Shown here piece after piece: positions 1 through 11,797 of a DNA stretch of 64,000 nucleotides. The stretch is from Cocos nucifera. Taxonomy: Eukaryota; Streptophyta; Magnoliopsida; Arecales; Arecaceae. The stretch is from the NCBI GenBank assembly GCA_006176705.1, contig QRFJ01003042.1, positions 62,001-126,000 of the forward strand, given 5' to 3'. The notes beneath the pieces were generated by a model. That model had not been told where the DNA came from, searched no databases, and saw only the letters and a list, made by a program, of their open reading frames with translations. Made by a program: the position numbers and the translations under genes. Numbering within the stretch: position 1 is the first letter of the stretch; each line of letters starts with the position of its first letter.

Positions 1-858
1 TGTGGATGATAGTATGTCTCACCAATTTTATATTAAGGACTCCAGCTAGCTAAATCCCTTTTTGATCAAACTTCATTTAGCTGAGTTCTTCTCCAGCCAA
101 ACTCTCTACTCCATCTTATGAATGGAAGCCAACCTTGAAAGCAGTCGAGTTTCCAGGAATAGCTAGAATAGTACCAGCAAGTAGCCACAAGCTTTGGCAG
201 CCATCTATTTCGATTTTCAATCAAACTTCTCTAAGAGACCCTAGCTGTGGTCCTCAGTGAAGAACACACTACCCCCTCTATCCGATCTCCAGCTCAAATT
301 TCATATTCACTCTTGGCCAACCTTAAAAGTGGCCGAGCTCCTCAAGGTTATCAAGGTAGTCATGATAAATCCCAATCACAGGTCTATTATTCATCGCTTG
401 AAAGCCGACCTTCGAGTTTGGCCAGTCCGACCTTGAATTCATAATTCCAATATGAATAACTTGCTACCAAGCACAGAAGGTTCCAGCCACGCATCGAAAC
501 TCCATCAAATAAAACTTAATCGCCTACAAGTCATGACAAATGACAGTCCACTCTCCGTAATAAACTCCACATGGCCCGAATGGCCTACTGACATTCTATT
601 ATGGCTATTACTTTCATTCTATTACAGGCTCTACCTATATAAGGATCCTCTAGATATGTTTTTCTCTCTAAGCTCTCATCTTCACTTACATTCTTCTGAG
701 TACACCATTCTTGTTGGCCAAAAGATTAACTTGACCATAGGAGGGTCCTGCTAGAGCCACCCACTTTGGTTTGGACTTCATCTTGCAGGTCTCATCGACG
801 ACCTCATCTTCTCCAGCTCCAGCGAACTCTAGCGTCAGCACCATCTTCTGCACCAATA
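1..858 (+). mobile_element. 5' LTR (3' part) of a Ty3/gypsy Tat-lineage retrotransposon
   Basis: The segment aligns along its length with the reverse complement of 7641-8754 and of 27118-28259, which are LTRs of the same superfamily. The shared stretch around 560-760 includes a TATA-like box (ctatataag, about 631-639) and the conserved text ttcttgttggccaaaa near 708. It ends at 858 in gcaccaata, matching gcaccaaca at the end of the other copies, so the final CA has become TA. A leader starting ggattggcgctag follows, the usual place for the primer-binding site. The LTR is cut by the window edge: the 7641-8754 copy is 1,114 bp, so about 250 bp should lie upstream. It would drive transcription of the gag-pol remnant at 979-6326. 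Confidence 0.8.
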
Positions 859-978
859 GGATTGGCGCTAGAATAAGGGGTCTCCTTGAGTCCTTGTTCT
901 TAGAGTAGTACCTAGTCGAGTTCATCCTCATCCTCATTTTTACTCTATTTTCTTTTGATCTCTTCTTGTTCTAGCAAT

Positions 979-2210
979 ATGCCACTTAAGAAAGCTTTGA
1001 TCCAGTAAGCCACTATTTTTGCTGCCAGATGTCAACCAGATCAGCTTGCTCCGACCTCATCGCCAGCACCTCAACCTCCACCAACAACCATGATGGATTT
1101 TAAGTAGTTTAACCTACTAGTGTAGTAGGTTAGGGGTCTCACTAAAGTAGTACAAGTCATGCAACAATCCTCAATGCCAAATCAGTCAGAAAGACTCTCA
1201 TTGAAGTGTCGAGATTCGGTGCAAGGAAGGTCCACTTGGATGAGTCAGTCGATGACTCCTAGGAAGGAGAAGCAGAGAGAGGAGAGCCCTTATTCTGATC
1301 ATGATTCCACCCCCAAAAGATATCTGGCTTCCTCCAGCTAGCCATACTTTGAGATTCATAATCGAGATGATTTCTCGATTAGAAGCTTCAAGAAATGAAT
1401 CGATGAATCGAGAAACTCTGCCATGTCATCCCTGCTCGCCATGATAACATCTGCACCGACCCTCCATTCTCTACTCATATTATGCAGGAGCCCATCCCAC
1501 CAAACTTCAAACTCTCTTAATTTGAGAGTTATGATGGAATCATCGATCTACTTGACCATCTCGAAGCCTTTCGGACTATGATGCTACTCCATGGCATACC
1601 TAACACCATCTTATGTTGAGCCTTCCCCTCCACTTTGAAGCGAGCAGCAAGAAACTAGTACTCGAATCTCAAATTAGGTACCATATTTTTTTTTGATCAG
1701 CTGAGCCACTAGTTTATAGCTCATTTCATTAGCAACCAATGCCAGAGATGAGGTTTGGACTCCCTCATCAACATTAAGCAGAAAGATGAAAAGTCCATCT
1801 GAGCTTATATCAGCTGCTTTAATACTGCTGCTTTGGAGGTCTAAAATTTGGACCAATCTATTGCTATGGCCATACTGAAGGATGGTCTCTAGAAGAATGA
1901 TGTCCTTTTTTCTGGATAAGAAGTACCCTCAAAACTTCGTCGACATGCTAACTCAGACTGAAGGCTACACCCGAGCAAAGGAAGCCTTCAAACTAAAGTT
2001 TTATGAGGCTACAAGAGAGCGGCAGATGGGTGAATCTAGTAAGCCCGCAACTGTTGAGAAGTTGAGTGAAGCTCGGCCTCACTCTAAAATCCCTCCTGAA
2101 TGCAGACGAGCTTAAACTCCACCTCGAGCTCATCGACCAAGGAGCCTAGACCGAAGGATGCAGCAGAAATTTCCTTCCCAAAGATTCCATAATTACTCTT
2201 CCCAACACTC
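979..2210 (+). pseudogene. gag: Tat-lineage gag, N-terminal part (decayed)
   Basis: Gag is the structural protein of the virus-like particle of Ty3/gypsy elements. The first plausible ATG is at 979, about 120 bp after the LTR. A proline/glutamine-rich and charged N-terminal region follows in the same frame to about 1340, with in-frame stops (one ten codons in). The retrotransposon gag domain is recognisable at about 1485-2050: a PxNFKL start, a D-x-LDHLEAF segment, then RNWYSNL, the matrix of helices typical of this family, and near 1915-1980 LDKKYPQNF and an EGYTRAKEAF-like end. An Arg/Pro-rich linker follows and is cut at 2211 by the solo LTR; gag resumes at 4677. Several stops show it is dead. 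Identification of the domain is secure; the exact start is an inference. Confidence 0.8.
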
Positions 2211-2215
2211 CCAAG

Positions 2216-4671
2216 TGATAGGAATGGTGTACAGGGCGAAAGCACGAATTTCAAAGCAAAAACATGAAATCATAGAAATCAGACCCAAATCCTAGGACCA
2301 CCTTATTAGCAATTAAATCATATAATATGCATTTGTAATATAAAAGAAAGTATTAGAACATACCTCTTATCGCTTTACCCTAAATTATCCCTAATTGCCA
2401 GTAGCAGTCCATCAGGGGTTCCACCAGGTGCCCATGTGTTCACCCTCCAACATTGATCCACACAGAGAATTGATCAAGACACCAACATCTCTGATTTATA
2501 TAATTAAAATTCTAATAATAAAAACTTTAATTAAATGGGCAAGACCTTCCTTAGCCTTTATGTCACCTTCCTTGCCTCTCCTTACGCTTCTTTCTTTTTC
2601 ATTATCTTCTTAATTTTTCTACCTAATCTCTTTATCTTAAAATGACTTCTTATCCTTATAAGGACAAGGTCTAGATAAGAGAAGGAAAGAAAAAAAATTG
2701 AACAATAGAAAATACTTGTAAGAAAGAAAGATAATTTTTCACTCCTCCGGACTCTTGGTGCGCACCCCTATTTATAATGTACGTAGGGGTGCCATCTTAA
2801 TTTCTCATGCCCTTTCCTCATCAACATCTCACACCCCATCATCATATCTCACACCCATCTAAATTTTGCACCATTTAAAATTACATAGACTTAGTCCAAG
2901 AGATACCCTAAAATAGAAGGACTCTTCGGACTAATTCTACGTAGCTTTTCTACGAAGAGTCATGATGCATAAGTAAATGATGCCATAATTTTAAGGGCAG
3001 ATAAGATGGCCATCTAATGGCCCTTAATGTGATGCCCATTCAGCAAGAAGGCATGGAGATGAACTTTGAATAGTCAAAATCCCAAGAGGCGCCAAGGATG
3101 AGAGGGCGGCAAGGAGTCTTGGGCGGCAAGTATTCCTAGGCGACAAAGAGTCCCTTCTCAAAATAATAATGGAGTATTTTATCTATAGAAGGACTCTTCT
3201 ACACCCCATATCTGATGTTCATGCCTATTTAAAAAATTTACATGACATAACAAATGGAAAAAGTCAAAGAAGGTAGGCGCCAACTAATTCCATGCGCCAA
3301 AAATTCTTTGCGCATGAAAGACTTCCCTCGCGCAAGAGAGAGACTCTCTGGTGCATAGGATTTAGGTATGTGGTACCCCAACTGAAGCCCAATCAGTCTA
3401 GGTTATTCCAATTCAAGACCATATCTTATTTGGCTCAAATCAGATCTTAATTAGCCCAAATCCGAAGCTGATTCGAATCCAATTCGAATCCAGGTGCTAG
3501 GGTTTGCTACATGTGCTAGCATGTTCATCTTGCAAACATGGTTTAATCTAATTATATCCTTAATCAATTCTCTTTGTGTGTGACCCATTGGGTTCCACAT
3601 CTAACAAGTGGTGAGTCTGGGTGTGATTTGACCTAATCTGGTTAGAACTCAACCAAACCGATTTAGGTCAAAACTAGCCAATCCAATTTGACTTAATTTA
3701 GAACACTTTCTAATTTAATGATCAAATTAAAATTTTAATTTGATCGAACCCACAAGATATGATTGATGTCTAGCAATGTATCGTGACTTTTTGAAAGATG
3801 TAAAATTTTGATGAAAATACAAAAAATATCCTTCAGTGAAAATTACCATGCAACTAGATCTTTCGATCTCCCTGCATCCTGAATATAACTCTGGATATGG
3901 AAATATGTCAACCCCAATATCATATTCATTTCTCTTTCAATCTTATGATGATGATTCATTTAATGAAATATTAGAAATTATTTCTAATTTTGATCATGAT
4001 TTGATCAAAGTCTTCCTAAATCATCATTTATTTGAAGCAGGTAGGATGCTATTTTCTCTTACCAGGAGTGATCGATTTCATGTTAACCTACTCACAACCT
4101 TCATATATATAATCTACCATATCCAGATCATCCCATACATAACTGAGTCATGAATGAGTATGAACCAAAATATGGATTTATATATATAAGATTCTATGGT
4201 AGTTTTAGGTCAAAGGATTACATGCACAAATTCCACTATGAGAACCATCTATTGACATATAGATAAGACTCCATTAGATATTCTCAATTTGGATCAATTC
4301 AGTGAACTCATTCTCTAATGAGTATCCACATTTTTGTATTAGTGTCATACATAAGTTATTGTGAGATCAATCACCCTCTCAATCGAGTATACAAAGAATG
4401 TGCTAGTCTTATCGAAAAATATTGATCATTAACTCAATGTCCCATCGACTAAAAATATTTAAATTAGGGTTTTAAAGTTTTAGGTCTCACTTGTATGATC
4501 TCATCATAATTCTAAAACCATAGCCCTAATTTATGGGGTTCATCATAATCTTAAATAATAAGACACTGAATATGATGAAATAAATGCCTTTATTAAAAAA
4601 ATGTCATTACATGAGTTTGAAAGACAAAGGATAGCCCAAAAATTGATTGGCTTGATGGCATATTCCTTTCA
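2216..4671 (-). mobile_element. Solo LTR inserted in Tat gag (TSD CCAAG)
   Basis: This 2,456-bp block interrupts gag. It begins TGATAGGAAT and ends ATTCCTTTCA, giving near-perfect terminal inverted repeats with TG...CA ends. It is flanked by identical 5-bp duplications, CCAAG at 2211-2215 and at 4672-4676, as left by an LTR-retrotransposon integrase. There is no internal region, so it is a solo LTR from recombination between two LTRs. Minus orientation is inferred from a TATA-like box (tatttata on the + strand, 2769-2776) and from the RNA-end-like AT-rich stretch near 4600. The family is not otherwise seen in the window. The small open frames inside (for example 3836-4153) have no recognisable domain. 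Confidence 0.85.
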
Positions 4672-4676
4672 CCAAG

Positions 4677-5095
4677 ACCCAAGTATTGATGAGAATAAAG
4701 AAGCAGCTATCAAGGTTCGAGAGAATGAAGACTCACGTAATCAAGTACAACCCTAATAAGTACTATCTCTATCATATGACCATGGCCATGATACTAAAGA
4801 GTGTATCTAACTCCAAGATGAGATCGAGGAGTACATCAGGAGAGGCCCACTAGATCGATTCCTTCGACATTGGCTAGAAAGAAGAAAAGATCGATCAAGA
4901 GCCCTACCGCAACCTGAACCACCTTGAAGGGATGAGCCACAAGGAGATTGGCCCCCTTAGAATCATCAATACTATCACTAGGGGACATCGGTAGGGAGAG
5001 ACCAGTGGACCAGTAGAGCTAGTGAAGAGGTAGAGGACCGAAAAATTCATCATTTTTATTGAAGAAGATGCACAAGGGGTACAATATCTGCACAA
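4677..5095 (+). pseudogene. gag: Tat-lineage gag, C-terminal part with zinc-knuckle-like segment
   Basis: Gag resumes directly after the second CCAAG copy. Reading across frames gives the basic linker (NPNKYY), then a degenerate nucleocapsid motif of the form YxxYxHDHGHDTxEC, a following L-x-DEIEE-x-IRRG-x-LDRF segment and an acidic stretch. This order is standard for the end of gag in Tat-lineage elements just before protease. The cysteines of the knuckle are mostly changed and at least two frame changes are needed, so nucleic-acid binding is not expected. It continues directly into the protease region at 5100. Confidence 0.7.
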
Positions 5096-5099
5096 CGAC

Positions 5100-5498
5100 A
5101 TGGTTGTAGTTTCTTTAAATATTGCTGACTATGATGTATGCCATGTTTTGATTGATAATAGAAGTTTTGCTGATATTTTATTTTATGATGCATTCTCTAA
5201 AATATCTATACCTAATAGTCCTGTGGGACCAATAAGTTCTTCATTAATGGGATTCACCGGTGATGTTGTGCCAGTTGAAGAAATAATTACCTTGTCCATT
5301 ATGGCAGGTCAGTACCCAAAACAGTCTAAGGCTCATGTTGATTTTTTAGTGGTAAAGGCATCCTCCACCTATAACATAATTCTTAGCCGACCTGGCTTGA
5401 ATGCACTTCAGATAGTGGTTTCAACTTATTACTTGAAGATGAAGTTCTCGATGGGGTGCGGAGTTAGAGAAGTTGGAGGAGATCAGGCTTTGGCATAA
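5100..5498 (+). pseudogene. Tat-lineage aspartic protease
   Basis: This 132-codon open stretch is the retropepsin domain that would cut the Gag-Pol polyprotein. The active-site loop is visible at about residues 19-24 as L-I-D-N-R-S followed by FADILF, where family members have D-T/S-G-S-S-ADIL. The catalytic aspartate is kept, but the next two residues are Asn and Arg, so the flap/active-site turn is broken. Further on, FLVVKASSTYNIILSRPGLN matches the conserved F-x-V-x-x-x-x-YN-x-ILGRP-x-LN end of the domain. The ATG at 5100 is internal, since the real product is a polyprotein. A stop at 5496-5498 separates it from the RT-connecting region. Confidence 0.8.
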
Positions 5499-5499
5499 T

Positions 5500-6326
5500 A
5501 CTACTACTCCATTGCCCTGCAAGGAGGAAAGCAAACAGAGCTCTATCTAGTAGATGGACTTGATGCTCGTAATGACTTGATTGAAGAGCAGGGAGAATCT
5601 ATTGACAACCTTATTAGATTTTCTCTAAATGATGGAAATGAAGATCATACTATTCAAATTGGCTCCAACTTGAGAAGAGAAGTTAGAAAGAAGCTCGTCG
5701 CCTTCTTGCAGAGGAATGCCGACATTTTCACCTAGGTACCTGTAGATATGTCCGGAATCAATGATGAAATAATGGAACATCACCTGGGTGTGGATCTCAA
5801 ATGGTGGCTAGTGAAACAAAAAAAGTGCAGCTTTGCATCGGAGCAGCATAAGGCCATCGCGAATGAGGTAAACAAGCTCCTCCATGCCTAGTTCATCCAG
5901 AAGGTGTCCTACCCATACTGGATCTTGAATGTAGTTCTGTTCAAGAAAGTGAATGATAAGTGGAGGATGTGCATAGACTTCATAGATCTGAACAAGGCCT
6001 ATCCAAAGGACAGCTATCCCTTATCTAAAATTGATCAATTGATGGACACAACTTCAGGCCATGAGCTTTTCACCTTCATGGATGCCTTTTTCAGCTATAA
6101 CCAAATCTAGATGACATCAGAAGATGAGGAGAAAACTATCTTTATTATTAATTATTGATTTTATTGTTATAGAATTATGTCTTTCGAGCTAAAAAATGTA
6201 GGTGCGATCTATCAGCACCCAGTGAACAAGATTTTCAAGAAACAGATCGATCGCAACATAGAGGTCTATGTGGATGACATACTTGTCAAAAATCGATCAT
6301 CAATAAATCACATTGCCGATCTTCAA
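5500..6326 (+). pseudogene. Tat-lineage reverse transcriptase, N-terminal half, cut after the YVDD box
   Basis: RT copies the element RNA into DNA. Visible in order: a protease-RT connector (ending near NADIFT), the palm/finger motif WRMCIDFIDLNKAYPKDSYPL (about 5965-6020), the first catalytic motif as FTFMDAFFSYNQI (about 6070-6108), and the intact catalytic box YVDDILVK (about 6267-6290). The segment has stops and one or more frameshifts. Homology ends abruptly at about 6326, after His-Ile-Ala-Asp-Leu-Gln, and unrelated sequence follows. The rest of this RT domain, beginning at the next expected residues, is found inverted at 42190 (see findings). Confidence 0.85.
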
Positions 6327-7640
6327 TAAATCATATATCGTAGTTCATTAATACTTTACCAAGCATGTTGTACTCCTTGTTGGGTTTAGAGGGCTGAAGG
6401 GTGACAATGTTGGGGAGACTGGTGAGACAAAAAAGATAGATTTAGGCATGGGTGACAAGGTTGAATAGGGAAACTTTTTCAGCATTTAGCATATTTGAAT
6501 TGATTATTTTACTAAATATAACTGACCATAACCATCCACAATTTTCCTAACTATTTGGGTTCATCTAATAAAGGTAACTCATTCAACATAATACCATAGT
6601 TCTATTGCATTTTTATGTATATCGTGCCTAGATATAGAAGAAGTTAGGCTTGGCTTTAGGAGGCCATCTTCACTATGTTTCTTAGAAATCAATTTTGATA
6701 ATTATAGCAACTTATTGGTTGATGCAAGCTTCACTCAAGGCTAATGTTGTAGGAGGCCACTTTCAATTTGTTATCCTTAATTCTAGTTTTATAGAAAAGG
6801 GATTCAGTTGATGATGAATTAGTAAATCCATTAGACTTGCCATTTTATCTTTTAATTGTAGGTTCTTATGCTAAGGATATAAGCTAAACTTGTTTTTTCT
6901 TGAATATTCATACTGTGAGCTATCATTTGACTAGTTACTCAACACAGGACCAAGAAGCTTGGGTCTCAATGTTGGGAAGCGATGAATTTCCTTATATGTA
7001 TCTGTTGTTAGTTTGCCAAGTCATTTGGTCATACAATTCAAACTTGCTCATTGCATAGGGCATAATAAGTAATTTAGTTGTAGTAGAAACCACCTTAATT
7101 CATATATAAGATACCACAGTCAATCTAATGGAAGATATTTCGTATGTTGATCTATTGGGGTAATATGATCTTCTACCTTTTTAGTCTCTATTATCCTTCT
7201 TTCTTTTTCTAAATTCTATTAGATATTGGTAGTTATTTTGTTTTAGAATTTGATGCCCCAACATGTTATCCTTAGATAGCATGAAAATTCGATCATTCTT
7301 TAAGGAAATAGAAGTGACATCAAAATAGATTATTATGAAGAGTTGGGTGTAGGGACAAAAAAAATATGTATTATGCAATCAATGTAAAAAGAAAGAAGTT
7401 GATGTATTTTATCCATTCATTTTCTTTGTGGTTAAGGAGGACAAAAACTTGTAGATGTTAAGTAATGAATGTTAAAATTTGAAATGTGGAATGATGCCTT
7501 TTAGAGAGAGTACCGTTGAAAAGATGTTAAAGCTATCCTTGGTGCATGAGAAGTGACATTGATGCTATTTCACTTTTGGTGCAGTTGGAAATAGTTGAAG
7601 AAAGATAGAATTGGGGTATGAGGAGATTTGCCAAAATATG
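6327..7640. other. Unassigned AT-rich segment between two Tat pieces
   Basis: I see no LTR, no transposon coding motif and no convincing gene in this 1.3-kb stretch. It has scattered stops in all frames and only two short open frames on the minus strand (7181-7378 and 7570-7758). The second of these runs into the LTR and is a shadow. If the inversion proposed in the findings is real, this is the original genomic DNA just downstream of the Tat 3' LTR, now reversed. It appears only once in the window. Confidence 0.5.
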
Positions 7641-8754
7641 TGTTGGTGCAGAAAATGGAAGGAGGTTGAAAATTGCTAGAGGTAGAAATCAGGATCTCAT
7701 TAGAAAAACCTGCAAGACAAAGTCTTGGCTGAAGGTGGCTCCGGCATGGACCCTCCAACAGTCAAGTTAGTATTTTGGCCAACAAGAATGGAGTACTCAA
7801 GAGATTGAGAATGAAAAGAGTGCTCAAGAAAGAAAACATATCTAGAGAATCCTATTTATAGATGGAGCTTATAATAGATTGATGGTGACAGCCGCAACAG
7901 AATGTCAGTAGGCCATTCGGCCTGCTCAGAGTTTATTACGGAGAGTGAATTGTCATTTATGGCAACTTGCTAATGGTTGGATATTATTTACTAGAATTTG
8001 GATGGAAGGTCTAATGCTTCTAAGCTTGATCGTGAGTTATTTATCCTAATGTTAAGCTATTAAGACGTAAGGTCAAATGGACTAAGCTTGAAGATCAACC
8101 TTGGGGTTGAGTGATGAGTTTGTAGATCAAGTTCCGGATTTGAATTACAGTAGAACTGTTTCAACTACATTTAGGAGCTCGATCATCTTTAAGGTTAGTT
8201 GATGATGGAAACTAGTATCTTAGTCTGGAGGACTTAAGGTCAAAAAGAAATAATGGGTTCCCTAACTAGGACTGTGATGAAGCTACTTTAATTATTTTGA
8301 TGAAGTTTGGCCAATACCCAAGATTGGCCCAAAGTCAAGATCAATTAGTACTAAGGTTCAGTGCTTGTAAAATAATGGTTGCTCATCCCAGACTAAAGAT
8401 CGAAATCAAGTGGATGACCAATTTGTTTTATTGGCTCAAGCTCATTTGGTCGAAATTCATAGTGTAGTCTTGGTAAGATCTACGGTTAGCAAGATAGGAT
8501 TAAAGAGTTTGAGTAAAGGAGCTTAGCTAATACACAAGATCGAACACTGATAGAAATTATTATCATTTTTGGGATAAGCCATCCTCGATTAAAGCTCTAA
8601 GCTTAATCAAACTTGGAGGCCGATCTTGTGGAGCTCACCTGGATCAGAAGACTGACTTAATTGAACCTTAGACTGAAATTGTCTTGAACCCAGATCGCGC
8701 TTTACCAAGATCAGACTTTGTAAGACTTTGACGGGAGCTATTTTACCCCAAACA
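7641..8754 (-). mobile_element. 3' LTR of a Tat-lineage element (minus strand)
   Basis: On the minus strand this runs from TGTTTGGGG at 8754 to CTGCACCAACA at 7641. It aligns with LTR 27118-28259 and with 1-858, including a TATA box (tatttata on the + strand at 7853-7860). The block just right of it (8755-8775) aligns with the polypurine tract of element D but is decayed, which marks this as the 3' LTR and fixes the strand. The five bases outside it are ATATG at 7636-7640; a matching copy should lie at the other end of the element. The open frame at 7570-7758 overlapping its edge is not a gene. Confidence 0.8.
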
Positions 8755-9070
8755 TTTGTCAACCTACTCCCTAGTTTGAAGTTTGGATGAAGAGAGTATC
8801 ATTATTTGCGATCGCCAAAGTCCCATCCAACTTTTCCACCTTTGAGATGTGACGTACTTTGGATTATTTGAACCAATGCAAAAGCTCTTTTATTGTAGAA
8901 TGGCTTGAGATGACCTCAAATTTTGAAATTCTATCTAGTGCAGAGCTTAATTGCATGGTACAATGATAATTTTAGCTGACATCTACAACCACAATAATAG
9001 AAAGGACATATGGATTGTCAGGATTTGGTACTAATGATCTACAATCATAACAGCTTAGGGACACCATCAG

Positions 9071-9079
9071 CTATTTAAG
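9071..9079 (+). promoter_or_regulatory. Candidate TATA box of the antisense ORF
   Basis: The sequence ctatttaag lies 334 bp before the ATG at 9405. The same nine bases occur 318 bp before the ATG of the second copy (28573-28581), inside a longer conserved stretch that includes gcaatcata / acaatcata about 40 bp upstream. Conservation in two decayed copies suggests a promoter for the ORF that reads opposite to gag-pol. This is an inference; no transcript is available. Confidence 0.45.
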
Positions 9080-9404
9080 TTCCTTTCTTCCCTTCTTTCT
9101 TATTCTAGCTTGCTTCTTCTCCAACTCTCCTCTGGCTCTCATCTTTCCCGAGCCTGACTGCTCAATCCCATGCATCTCTTAGTCTCCATCAACTTTCCTC
9201 CACCTATTTTTCATTGTTCCAACTGTGTCTTCAAACTCTCTGCCTCCTTTAGGTTAGTATCCTAAACTTTCCTTCAAGTTTTTCTCTCTTTTTTCTATTT
9301 TTAGGTGTCTTTTGAGATTCACCAATTCTTCCTTTATTTTTTGAGTTCTTCCTCTGATTTTCTCTGATTTTTGGTAGATTTTTCTCAATTTTTCTTGATC
9401 CAAA

Positions 9405-11797
9405 ATGTCTTTCCAAATTTCTAAGTATTCTTGGTCTGATTCTTTCGAAAGCTCGTCTGAATCGAACCTTCCAAATCCTAGGTCTAAGGTTGAATCAGAC
9501 CTTAGAAATGAAGCTCGTCCAACCTTTGTTCCCTAGACCATCACTTCTATTCTTTCAGTCGATGATCTTTCCCTTTTCCAAATTCAATATCGGATGCCCT
9601 CTGAATACAAGCTTGAGTTACCTAGATCGAACAGTCGAATCCGTGCCCCCCCCTCCAAGTTGATTCAGCTTGTATACAGAGGCTCTACGAGCCGAGCTTA
9701 GGTTACTAGTTCCCTCTTTCATTATGGAACTTTCTTGCTTTTTTGATATATCCCTTTCTTCTGTCATTCTAAACTCCTCTCACTTCATCATAGAATTTCT
9801 AACACTTTGCCTCCTAGTTGAGGTCCAACCTTCAATCTCATTGTTCTTATCTTTTTTCACTTTCAAACTCCACCTCACTGCTAAGGACTGGTAGTATATT
9901 TCTCTTCAATTCGATAAGAAAGGATTAATCAAGGGTGCCCCTTCCTCCATTCACAACTGGAAGAAAAAGTTCTTCTTTATATCTAATCCTTCACTTGAGT
10001 GGAAACTTTCTCACCGAGATCGGCTTAAGGAATCCATTCATAAGGCCCAGGGGTTGGAGTGGAAGGATCTTGACTCCATCAAGGTTCTAAAGAACTATAA
10101 AGCTCCATTACTAATCCAATTGATAGATGACTAGATCCTTTTTAACCTCGATTTAAGCCCTGTTAACCTCAAAGATATAAACTTTATATTTCTTTTGCCT
10201 TCTCATTTTTGTCTAATCTCGGCTCATTTATTTTCATAGAAATGACTCTAGATGAACTCAAACGACTACAAAAGGAATGTCAAGCCCAAAAAAGAAAAGC
10301 CACTGATCTAGAAGAAACATCCAAATAGGTCAAAATTGTGAAGCCCAGCTTGGCCATTCCAGCTCTAGTGACCTCCATTCTAAAGGTCAACGTAGTTCTA
10401 CCGATTCCAAGCCTGCCAGCAAAGGCCACCTTCCAATACCTCCTACTAAGAAGAAGAAGGAGGTAGAGAAAAGGAAGAAGTCGGCTATCAAGAAAGTTTG
10501 ATCGCAAGAGAACTCTAGGGAGTCAAGCGATAATAACACAAACTTGGAACGAGCTTCCTTTGATAGTTGGAGGGTCGTTCGACCTCTCGTGGAGGGGTGC
10601 ATATTGCTAAATATAATTGAAAAGATCCTCCAGACAAACATTCAAGATCAGAAGAAGGACTTGTTCATGGATTTTCTTGAGGTAGTTGTCTTCTCATTCT
10701 CTAAGTTCAATCATATATAATTTTTAATGCCAAAACCAACTTTGCTATTTATAGCTGGGCCATCACCTACTCACCAACGTGAGGCAGTCAACATTCACAA
10801 GGCCAAGGCTTCAAAAGCTATCAAAGAAGCTGAAGCTGCCAAGGTAAAAGCTTAGGAGTGCAAAGCTGAGGTTGAGCATCTTAAGGAGGTACTCATAGAT
10901 GCTGAAAGAAACTCGGTCGAGGTCGAGCACCTTAGGGAGGCGCTTAAAGATACAGAGCGAACCTCGATTGAAGTAAAGAATACTTTGGAAACTAATCTAG
11001 TTTCTGAGGTAGAGCGAAGGAAAAAAAGTTGAGGCCAAGATTTCTGAAGGAGAAAAGAGAGTGGCCAAAATCAAGAAACAGGTTGTATCGGAATTCAAGA
11101 CCTCCAGGGAGCTTGAAGACATCAAAATACAATTTGCCAAGGAAGCCTTTAGCTCTTGTTTCGACATTTGCTAGCAAAAGGTTGCTAAGAAATACCCTAA
11201 ACTAGACCTTGGCTTCCTCGAGGATGAGCCAGAGGATCTACCTGATGACGAAGCTAACCTCCCCATAGCTGAAGCCGATCTTTCTTCTACCGGACCTATC
11301 ACCAACATTCCTGAGCTTGCCAAGGAGCCAATACCTACCAAGGCTAGACCAAGCTCTCCCACTGTCCTCCAACCAAAGGTTGGAGACCTCGTTTAATTGT
11401 ACATTTCTTTTTCTTTTATTCTATATGTACTTAAAATCTTCCTTGAGCAATGAAATTAAACTTTGTCATATCTTTGTGTGTTGCGGTGTATCCATGAAAC
11501 AGAGTATGGTTTGTAAGTTCTGCCACCAAGATCAATCATGGGCTAAAGTTGCCTCATTACCGTAGGTCATTCCCTTAAAGGCTCATATAAAAACTCTAAA
11601 GAAAGAAATTCACCAGGCCAATAAAGATTTGAAGAATACTAAAAATGCACTTCAAAAATCGAAGAGTAATTACGCAATAGCCTCTGCTGAAATTAATCAC
11701 CTATGCTAAGCTTCAAAATAAGCCTTTAGTAAGTATAATTCAATGAAGTTCCGTCTATCCAAAGAGCTCCAAAGGGCATCAAAGCATGCCGGTGAGA
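9405..11797 (+). pseudogene. Tat antisense additional ORF (Transposase_28/PF04195-like plus coiled coil), 5' and middle part
   Basis: The reading direction is opposite to the pol of the element it belongs to. Additional ORFs placed antisense between integrase and the 3' LTR are known in Tat-lineage elements; their role is unknown. The start at 9405 (MSFQISKYSW...) aligns with 28891. From about 9660 to 10110, after frame corrections, lies the 'putative gypsy type transposon' domain: a VYxxxLRAELRL-like segment, F-x-LCLL-x-EVQPS, then KDW with the next Trp codon now TAG. A second exon seems to start at 10240 after tttcatag, and another intron fits 10682-10754 (GTAG...ATAG). The third part (about 10770-11390) is a Glu/Lys-rich coiled coil ending in an acidic, Pro-rich tail. 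A further coiled-coil segment at 11566-11797 is cut by Copia A; its end is at 38473. Frameshifts and stops show it is dead. Confidence 0.7.

Noticed and set aside
3836..4153. 105-codon open frame as a gene
   Set aside because: It lies in a solo LTR bounded by TSDs, has no domain, and is probably chance.
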